This document shows positions 1-10,000 of a DNA stretch of 64,000 nt, in pieces. Below the pieces are notes generated by a model. The model searched no databases and was not told where the DNA came from. It saw only the letters and a list, made by a program, of their open reading frames with translations. Location: NCBI GenBank assembly GCA_008828725.1, contig MEHQ01000236.1:186324-250323 (forward strand). The letters run 5' to 3'. This DNA comes from Saccharina japonica (Eukaryota; Sar; Phaeophyceae; Laminariales; Laminariaceae). The stretch's first letter is position 1. The number at the start of each line of letters is the position of its first letter. The position numbers and the translations under genes were made by a program.

Positions 1-9
1 GGCATGTAC

Positions 10-120
10 TATTTACGGGGGGCCATAGTAAGCAGGACCCATCTGGTACACAAAAACCTATATATTTCAGTAGTTTTTGGTAAGCATATTTGGTCCTGTT
101 AACTACGTTCCCCCGGAATA
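10..120. mobile_element. MITE family 1, copy A (TA-flanked, about 110 bp)
   Basis: Short non-coding inverted-repeat element. Its left end reads TATTTACGGGGGGCCATAGTA and its right end ACGTTCCCCCGGAATA, which are degraded forms of the consensus ends TATTACGGGGGACCATAGTA and its complement. The core holds CACAAAAACCTATATATTT and TTTGGTCCT, shared with the other five copies in this window. Nothing in it codes for protein, so it needs a transposase from elsewhere. The TA at each end suggests a Tc1/mariner-type TA target duplication (inference). Confidence 0.75.
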
Positions 121-149
121 CTGTAGAACAGCTCAGTTCCTCGCAAAAT

Positions 150-445
150 AGATCAGTGTGACATGGAGAGGTTTGGTGCACTAGATACGCAGTAGCGAGG
201 AGAAAACGATCGTTATCCTATAGGAGATAGACGGTGGCCGCAGACGGCGAAAAAACAGGAAGGGGACAAGATAAGCAAAAAGTTCGGTGTGTACCTGGTG
301 TAATATGTAAGGAAAATGCTTAATAAGCGCCTATAATGTTGGAGGTGTCTATCTTTGGAGTAGGAACGGTGCTTCCGCCGTCTCGAAAGGGATGCGCGGT
401 CAATGGTCAAACGACCAAGACAAGCAACAAAGGAGTACGCCCCCA
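150..445 (+). repeat. Dispersed repeat X, copy 1 (ends in GAGTAC plus C-run)
   Basis: About 290 bp nearly colinear with 23,755-24,020: shared blocks include GTGACATGGAGA, TTTGGTGCACT, GGAGTAGGAACGGTGCT and GTCTCGAAAGGGATGCG. Both copies end in AAGCAACAAAKGAGTACSCCCC. The 3-prime 65 bp recur alone near 6,485 and 9,624. No coding potential is convincing. A long C-run (513-527) follows about 65 bp downstream. Class of element unknown. Confidence 0.65.
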
Positions 446-1047
446 CCCCTCGCCAAATACCGAAGCACGTCATACGTCCCATGATCCTCGAGAAAGCAGA
501 CGCGTATATCGCCCCCCCCCCCCCCCAGTCAGACAGAATACTTAATCCGAAAACTATGCCACCCCTCTTATTATGGTTTTGCTTGCCATCTCACAATCAG
601 TGCGCAATCCCTATATAGATACTGTCAATCGCAAAAGGCGACGCAAAAAACAGAAAAGAGCGCCCCTACGTAATATTATTGCTACGTTTGCAATCCGACA
701 ATCGATGTGTGGCGTTTTGTTGGCAATCGAAAAAAACGACGAATAAGAATGTACTACTGTATGTAACGGAAAACCACGCCCCTATTCTGTATATCGTATT
801 ATTATTCTTATTATTCCATTGGCCGTCTGACGATGTGTACGAAGCGCTTGTCCAATCATACCATCCATGATCCAATGATTTAAAAATGATAGAAGATGTT
901 ACCAAAATCAGATCTACCTCAACACATTTGACGAAAATGTACCAATAATAATGTAGTCGTAAAGAGGGTTAGTTAGGGTTAGCACGCGTCTTCCAACACA
1001 ATGATTGGTTCACTCACACTTCTCGCTCGACCTTTTGCTTTTGGCAG
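446..1047. other. Non-coding stretch upstream of first visible LNR exon
   Basis: Holds a poly-C tract (about 513-527) and, near 795-868, one copy of a 70-bp repeat (TTATTCCATTGGCCGTCTGACG..GCTTGTCCAATCATACCATC) that recurs at 3,690-3,835 and about 34,060. A GGGTTAGTTAGGGTTAG stretch lies near 966. The start of this intron or spacer cannot be seen; I find no exon in it. Confidence 0.5.
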
Positions 1048-4000
1048 CGACTGCTGCGCGGACACATGCGAGGACAACACCTTCACGTGCGGGGTGTCTG
1101 GCTACGTCTGCGAAGACTCCTCCAGCCCCTCCAAACTATTCTGCAACCAGACATCGCAAACACAGCAGGAAACTGATGGCGGCGCGAGCTCATCCTCATC
1201 TGCCACCTCGGGGGCGGACCTCGCCGGAAGCACAACCAGTAGTGGTGGTTATACAAACAGCACGAATAGTACCGCTGCTGTCTGGAACGAAACGAGGGCG
1301 CACGTGTGTTTGAATTGCGACCCGGCGATGAAGGACTTCTTCTACACCATAGGTAAACTGACTGCACGATCTAGATCATGCTTGATCTAGATCATGCTTG
1401 ATCTACTGTAGATCATGTTTGGTCTAAATCATGTTTTCCGGGTTGTGACGGATCTGTATGGTTTGTATGATCTGCATGATATGTATGATCTGTGTGATCT
1501 GTATGATCTGTGTGATCTGTATGATATGTATGATATGTGTGATCTGTGTGATCTGTATGATCTGTATGATCTGTATGATCTTTATGATATTTACGATCTG
1601 CATGATCTGTATGGCACGGGTCTTGCGTACGCACACGTTTTTCAGGAAGGGGATCTTTACTGTACCATATAGTGTACGGCTCTTCTTGCTCAACATGTCA
1701 CAACGGAAAATGTATGTATCTACTATTAATACTCTAGATTATTTCAGTGTCTAGATCTATATCTCGCCCTTGGCCATCAACCCTGCCTATTCGTACACAC
1801 GAGGCTTGTACTCCAAACACATACACGCGCGATGGATGGAAGTGTGACACTTCGTATATATGACAACGAAGCATTACACGCAGCTTGCCAAATATGAGAG
1901 TTTCGACGAAATCCTCGATCTCACAGCTGTTGTTTTTCTTTATTTCATTTGTAGAGTTTGATCAGATTGCTGATGGCACACATCCAACGTTTCATGCGTG
2001 AGTGAGTGAGACCAGTACGCAGTAAGGAGGAGGAGGCGGAGGGGAGGAGTGCCCGCTATGTACTATCTACTATGCGTGATCCCGTTATGAAAGAGGGGGG
2101 AGCTGAAGAAGCACGTACGTAGGGGAAAATACTTGTAGCAGATGGGATGGGCGCAAACAAAAAAAGCACCCCCCGAATTGATATCAAACCGAACTTACGT
2201 TAACTCTGTATCATGAGTTAGGGAACAGGCGTTGCACAGCGGTTGTTGGTGGTGTCGATATTGCACGCCCAGGAGACCGCACGTTTTGAGGGGACATCCA
2301 CATCGTCTTGCACATTACTCGTATTGTTATGTGCCTCATTATGTTTACTATTATTATTGTTGTTGTTATCCTTGCCATTCGGCAATGTGTGTAGCAGGAG
2401 CTCCAGCTTTGATCACTCAAAAGCACTCTGAAAAGAAGAAAACCACAGAAAACATAAAGAGCTCTCTGCGCAAAAAATCTACTATGTTCTGTACCTACCT
2501 ACCTCCGGCTTGAGCTTTGTCTATGATACTCCATTTGCTGTCCTTACCCCTTCCTTCTCACCACGTACTCTTCCTTTCTACCAGGTATTCGCTATGACGG
2601 GGTGGGCTAATGTAGTAAACACTAGTAAATAGGACCTACGACGGTACACACAAAAACCTACCAAGTATATATTTACCTCATTTTACGAACAATTTTGGTC
2701 CTATTTACTTTAGTCCTCAGTAATAGTATTTATCCTTTTGTCATGAGACTGTCACTGTGAGGCATGAGAGATCTTCAACGGTGATCACTCAGGAGCACTC
2801 CGAGAGAAATCAGCACAGAAACCCAAAAGAGCTCTCCGCACAACAAATCTACTCCTTTGCTGTGCACTCTACTCCCGGCTTGAGCTTTGTCTGCTCCATT
2901 TGCTGTCCTTACGTATTCCTTTGTTGTTTTACTTTTACTTCAGTTTCTCATCCCGTTTATTTTGATGTCTTCGCCCTCCCCTTAGCGTTCTCTCTCCTTC
3001 CTATGTAGCAGTAGGCTCTTGCTAACAATGTCTGCCTGGTCGGTGAAAACCCAACATGCTCCGTTCCGGCATTGTAGGGGTGCGAGGGTCTATGGTCAAT
3101 ACGACTGCGGCCGTGCACGACATGATGAGTACCTCCTCCCCACTACGGTACGCGCCTTGCATTTTAATCGCCACACCACCGTAAGGGTTTCATTCAACAA
3201 CAACTTTTACTACTTTCTTCCCCACGACCGAACGCAAAACCCTCTCTCGAACGTTTTTTCTTTGTGTGTTGTAAAAAATGTCAGGCGACGGCATCTGTGA
3301 CGACTGGGCCAACGTTGCCTCTTGCGCTTTCGACGGCGGCGACTGCTGCGAGGACACCTGCATGCACACAGACTGCGTCAACAACAACAACGACAACCAG
3401 GCAGCAGCGGCGGCGGCGACGACGGAGCGTACCTGCTTCGACCCTTCGTCGTCGCTGTCTCTCTGCGGCACCATAGACCCGGAGGATACAGATTATGACT
3501 ACTACGCCGCCCTGTGCAGGTATAGATAGCCCTGCGCCCTTGCTATATACGATGATATATAGAGCTAGTTTTGTTTTTTTGTCGAATCTATTTCTGACTG
3601 GCGAGGCTTCTTAACCACAGGAGCCAACCGCACGACATTTTTGGAACGACATTTTAATATTTGCTGTATATGTATACTTGGTGTGTTATTGTTTTATTTG
3701 CCATCAGACAATGTAGAGCGCTTGTTCCAATCATGCCATCCACCTGCATCCACATATTATTATTAGAATTGTTCCATTTGCCACTTGACAACGTGCAGCT
3801 CTTATTTCAGTCATACCATTCACATACCAGGTATACCATATACCTATCAATCATACCTGAATACTTGACAAACTCATACCAATAGCAATGCAGTCCCCCC
3901 TTATGAATGAATGATGCCTGTACCGACTCGTAGCCGACATTTCACCAATCAAATCTTAAAGGATGTGACACGTACTTGTGTTAACATTGCTCGCCGTCTT

Positions 4001-7000
4001 GGGCTTTCAAGGGCGAGCATTTACATTGACAATGTCAACACTCGGCCACTGCGTGACTATGAATAGGGGGCGACACGAAAATTGGTGTCCGAGTCACGAC
4101 GTCAAGTAACATGATCATATACATACTCCTATATACACTCGTGGAACTGCTGGGCCGCTCACGCTGCCCGTAGACGATTGATTGGTCACACCAAAATTTG
4201 TCATTGGTTTGGTCTCTATCGCTTCTATCGCTTCTACCGCTTCTATCCCTGCTATCCCTTCTATCCCGTGTACCCCTTTTATCCTTCAAAAGGGGTCCCA
4301 AAGGGGGGCTATAGTAGTGGAAGCGGTTACTGCTGCCCTATAAATAGCGGCACTCGCCATGGAGAGTTTTTGTTGTCGTTTGCCCCCCTGCCGATTATTA
4401 CGCCGGGAACACTTTTCCTTTCTTCATGATTTGCATGCCCTACAACAACAAATAGATGGCGTTTTCAATTGTATACTACTTGCACACTCCAACCATTATT
4501 TATTATGCCGAAAACATTTGACATTATAATTTATCTTCTAAAGAACGATCTCCCCTAACACGAAAATAATTAGCGCTTTTTTTGTATCACTTGCATCCTG
4601 CAACGATTAATATATATATGCAGAATATATTAGACATTATAATTTACCTTCGAGAAGAACGATCTCTCCTGGAAAAACTAGACTTGTTCGAAGCACAACA
4701 AAAAAATACAGAGGTTAAGGACGAAGTAGGTGCAAAAGGGACTAAGTTAGACTTCGTTCACAGGTTTCCTTTTTTTGTTTTGGTTTCCCTCGGTTTTCTT
4801 CTTGAGGGGAGTGTTTTTGAGTGATCAACGTTGAAGCTACTGTTGTCCAATACGCTATTGTAATCCACTAGTCTGAAGTCCAATAGGCTACTGCAGTAGT
4901 CCAATAGTCTACTGTAGTCCAATAAGTTTGCTTGCTTGATTTCCCCCGGTTTTCTTCCTTTTGGGAATGCAACATTTATGAGTGACTAACGTTGAAGCTA
5001 CTGTAGTTCAATAGTCTACTGCAGTCCAATAGTCTACTGCAGTCCAATAGTCTACTATAGTCCAATAGTCTACTGCAGTCCAATAGTCTACTGTAGTCCA
5101 ATAGGCTACTGAAGTCCAATATGTTTCCTTGTTTGGTTTCCCTTGCCTTTCTTCTTCTTTCTGGGAATGCAGTATTTATGAGTGACCAAGGTTGAAGCTC
5201 ATGCTGCCTCACATTGTTATACGGATGGCAAACTCAATAACAACAATGTATATGTAGGTACATGAAGAAAAAAAAACGTCCTTGCTTTGTCAAACGTGCC
5301 GTCTTTGTGGAATTCCCGATGCCGAATGGAAGCGCAGGGAGTGTCCTACTTTCGCTTCGGAGCTAGGCAGCTTCATCGGCGACGGCTTCTGTGACTCCTT
5401 CGTCAAGTTCAACTCTCCCGAGTGCTTCTTCGACGGTGGCGACTGCTGCATAGACACGGTGACTAACTATGGAGGAGGGATATATATCATATACTATATA
5501 CCTTATAGACGCATGCTAGTGACGCATGTGATAGAGGTGCACCTACTACTTATTTTCCGGGGCTCCTTCCTGGCTTGATTATCTTGATTATAGTACAGGA
5601 TATCTGTTTCACCCAGAAACTGCCTCTGAGTGCAACCCGTACCACAACCAATAACGTGTAAAACACAAATGGCGTTCCGGCGATAAGGCATGTCTTATAA
5701 GGCATACGCCTTATTGAGGAGTATACTATTAGTCAGTAATAATCATAAGGCGCATGCCTTATTGGGCAGTTACTCCTCATATACTAACAGTAATAAGGCG
5801 TGCCTTATTGGATAGTTACTCCTCATATACTAACAGTCAGGAATCGTCATAAGGCACATGCCTTGTTGGGCAGTTCCTCATTTGAGGAGTATACTAATAG
5901 TCAGTAATAGTCATAAGGCACATGCCTTATTGGATATTTACTCCTCACATGCCAACAGTCAGGAATCGTCATAAGGCACATGCCTTATTGGGCAGTTCCT
6001 CATTTGAGGAGTATACTAGTAGTCAATAATAGTCATAAGGCATGCCTTATTGGATATTTACTTCTCATATGCCAACAGTCAGTAATCGTCATAAGGCACA
6101 TGCCTGATAGGGTAGTTCTTCAGTTGAGGAGTATACTAATAGTCAGTAATAGTCATAAGGCATGCCTTATTGGATAGTTACTCCTCGTATACTAACAGTC
6201 AGGAATCGTCATAAGGCACATGCCTTATGGGGCAGTTATTCCTCACATACTAACAGTAATAAGGTGTGTCTTATCGGATAGTTACTCCTCACATACTAAC
6301 CGTCAGTAATCGTCATAAGGCACATGCCTTATAGGGCAGTTCCTCATTTGAGGGGTATAGTAATAGTCAGTAGTCAGTAATATTCAGAAACACTTTGGTA
6401 AAAAAAATGCCGCCTCTATCGCAGCACGCGTCCCCTTCCCCTCACCAACTAAACCCTCTCCCTACCCCCCTTCCCCCCAAACTAGCTCCGTCTCGAAAGG
6501 GATGCATGATCCATGGTCAAAAGACTAAGGCAAGCAACAAATGAGTACATCAGTTCATTGGAGGCTTTCGTCCATATGCAAGTCCGCCTCACAGGCGGTT
6601 TTTAGCAGGGTGCAGCTCACCCTCCATGCGACCCGCCCAATACCTCACGGCGCTTCGCGCTTGGTGCAAGCAATCAATGTCTGCCTGATTGGTGGTGAAA
6701 GCCCAACGTGCTCCGTCCCGGCATTGTAGGGATGCGAGGGTCTATGGTCATACGACTACGGCCGTGCACGACATGAGTACACCTCCCCCCCCCCCCCCCC
6801 CCCACCTTCAACTTACCCCCCTTCCTGGACAGTGCAAAGACGACCGGTGGGCATGCCCCGAGGAAAATTATGAGAGCGCCTACGTTTGCCTTGACCCCTC
6901 ATCTTCTACCTACCTTTGCGGTCACCTCTTGAACGAGATCAACGGAGTGGAGAACATCTGCGAGACGTGCGCGGCGCACATGGGCCCGAACGAGCGATTC

Positions 7001-10000
7001 CAGATAGGGGACGGGGTCTGCAACAGGGACATGAACATCGAGGGGTGCTTGTGGGATGCCGGTGCGGGTGTTTTTTGTTTTGTTTTTCGTTTTCCATTTT
7101 TCGTTTTTCATCTCAATTTTGTGCGGATAATTTTGTGCAGATTTTCGGTTTCTTCTATTAATAGTAAAATTCAGGAGATTTTGAGTCTGTTTTATAAATG
7201 CGAGCCCGAGGGATGCTTGTGCGATGCCGGCGTGTGTGTGTGTGCGTTTTTTTTCCGTCTCAATCTTGTGCGGAGCTTCTTTTTTTTTTGCTGATTCTTA
7301 TGCAGGAAGCTTTAGTTTGAATGCGAGCTCCGCAAAATATAGTATTGATGTTAGGCTAATAATACGACAGTCGCAGGAGAAAGAGAAAGGCTACACGAAT
7401 GGAATACGCAAACTAAAAGAGACAGGCAAGATGAATGGTACTCACAAACTATACCCCTACTTGCATGACTGTCATATCGCATAGTTAACGCGAAAATTGA
7501 ACGGTATGGTAGCGCCATAAAATCGAACCGCGCCAGCACTCCTCCTCCTCAGCCCCCCCCCTCCACCCCACTCCCCCTTGCGCCCCCCACCCCCCCCAAC
7601 CACCACCTACCCTCCCCTCAACCCCCAGTGCAAGCAATGCCTTCCTGGTCAGTGAAAACCTGACTCTGTGTTCCGTTTCTAGGTTTGCAGGCCGGTACGA
7701 GGGTCTATGCTGTCCAAACAAAGTCGGCCTCATGTCATGACATTGATATCTTCCTCCCCCGTTCCCAACCTCGCCCCCCCCCCCCCCCCCCCCCCACTTC
7801 CATCACGCCCCCTTCCCCCCCCCCCACTTTCCCCCCCACCTCCTCCCCTCGCCCTCCCCCCCCCCCCCCCACCCACCTTCCACCCAACTCCATCCCCCCA
7901 CCGCCCCCAACAAAAACCGTGGGCAATTTTCCTTGTGCAGGAGACTGCTGCCAGAACACCTGCCGAACAGACCGCGAGCTGTTCACCAGGGCTAGCCCAA
8001 CGTCCGCGCCCACGAGCGCTCCCACCAGTTTTTCCGCGTCGCCCTCGTCTTCTGGGGTCTCCTCGGTGGAGTCAGCAGCAGCAACAGCAGCAACAGCCAA
8101 CCCTTCTCCGTCCCCTACGCCTCCCCCCACGGCGTTTGTTTCGTTGCCTGCGGTGGCACCGGCGTGCGACGATGAAGGTATGAAGGTATTCGGTGCTCGA
8201 TTTAGAGTGTAGTAGAGCATATCGTGTGTCTATCTATGTAGGGTGTCGAAAACTGATAGAATTCACACTTAACCCGAGAAACTAATGTCACCCATAACAA
8301 TGTTGCATTTTGTTGGAGGACCCGTTATACCGTTATACACGATAGTGGTACATACGTACTGTAGTAGCATTTTTTTTGGGCCAAAGTATTTATGACTGAT
8401 TAGTAGTGCGCTCCTTAATTCAATACCGTTGGATATGCCCCATTAAGGTACCATTAGGGTTTTACTAAAAATGTTCGTGATGTAAAGCCAGGCTTTGGGA
8501 GTGTTCATTGGGTAGCACTTTTAAGCTTTACAGTAAGGTATAAGGGCCCTATACTATAACCAAGTGATTATGTTAAGAATGCATATTGGGTCTAAACAGG
8601 CCTTGACGTGACGGGTGACGGGTCAAAAATATATCGACCGGCAACCGACCGTCAAGGACCTCCCCACATAAAAACTAGTACATTTTGTTTACAGAGGCCT
8701 TGCTTGACGTGACGAATCAAAATTCTATGGGCCGTCCACGGACATCGTTGGTAGGCAAGGCCTCGAACACGACGAGGGCACCCTCGATTGATTACTCCGG
8801 GGGGATTAGGTAAAGGGCGTTTCGCGACGTCACAGACACAGACGCTGCATTTACTGGATCAAGTGGCATACAATGTACTACTCGTGAATGGCACAGACAT
8901 AATGTACCAGCCAGGTAAAACGAAAAGCAGTACCGTATTGCTGTAGCGGTGTGAGCGTGATTCAACCATCACCTATACATGCATACGTGTTTATATAGAT
9001 ATATGGGACCGGTCGCCCCGGTGGTCTAACAGGTAGCCACGAAGCCTGTTAGCGTTGGAGGTCGGGGGTTCGATTCTCCTCGTATGGAGATTTTTATTCC
9101 CAAATGACACCAACTGTCGAGAGCGCATACTATAGCGTGGGTAAAGCACAATTCGACGAAAGTTGACGAGGGAAGAAAGTGCTGAACTCTTCTCGCGATA
9201 AAAAGCAAGGCAAGAACCGTAGTGGGGGAGGAGGGAGAAGAGCCTACTTTGTGACCCCGGATCTGAGTTACGACTAGGAAGGAGAGAGAAAGGAAGGGCA
9301 AAGATAATAAATGGGATGGACAAAAAAAAAAAAAAAAAAAAAAAAAACGTAGATCCCCTCGCCCGCACGACTACCGAATGTCCTGGGGCTAAATGTAGAC
9401 CCTTTACCTACAGAGATACTCGTCGCACGCAGTTTCCAAGATTAGGATCTCCTAAATGCGTTGGGTTTGGCGGGATAACCCGGCTTGCAGGTGAACCGTG
9501 TGCGTTTAACCCCCCCCCCCCCCTCCTCCCCTCCACTTACCCCCCCACCCCCCTGCCCTCCCTTCTCCTTCGCCTCCATCCTACCGTCACCTACCTACCA
9601 AACATGAGTACCCCCCCCCTCCCTGAACGGTGCTCCGTCTCGAAAGGGATGCGTGGTCAATGGTCAAATGACTAAGGCAAGAACAAATGAGTACGCCCCC
9701 TCTCCCTCCACCCCCTGCGCGCTCGCTTTCCTCCTTTCGAAGCCGTGCTGGATATGGAGTGCCCAGCTGTTATTCTGACGATTGGGTCTAAAGTGTATGT
9801 GGGCCGTCGGAGTTTGCGCGCTTCCCCCCCCTCTCTGTACTCCTCCCCCCCCCTCCCCCGCCCCCGCTCCCCCCCCTACTTCTCCGCCCCCCCCTCTCCC
9901 CTCGCCCCCCCCCCGCTCCTCTCTCCCCCCCTCGTGATACGTTGACCGTGCAACCTCTCTAACCCTATCATTGCACCCTACCGTCAGACACTACCTCTTT

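Noticed and set aside
1413-1754. Overlapping ORFs on both strands rich in MICMI, DHTDHT or YDLYDL
   Set aside because: They are translations of the 9-bp minisatellite; a period divisible by three without stops leaves frames open on both strands.
1955-1997. Small LNR-like exon (EFDQIADGTHPTFHA) between LNR exons 1 and 2
   Set aside because: Its phase would break the clean TIG|DGICD join of the flanking exons and it lacks cysteines.
5688-6375. CRISPR-like array
   Set aside because: Units abut without unique spacers, unit lengths vary, there are no cas genes and the sequence is from a eukaryote.
7485-8220. Pro-rich and Gly-rich long ORFs
   Set aside because: Produced by C-runs; the supported exon here is 7,941-8,177 in the LNR frame.
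9011-9085. Functional tRNA gene
   Set aside because: A and B boxes are present but the cloverleaf is not closed by a 3-prime acceptor strand, and the same sequence recurs with a long body and poly-A tail: a SINE.
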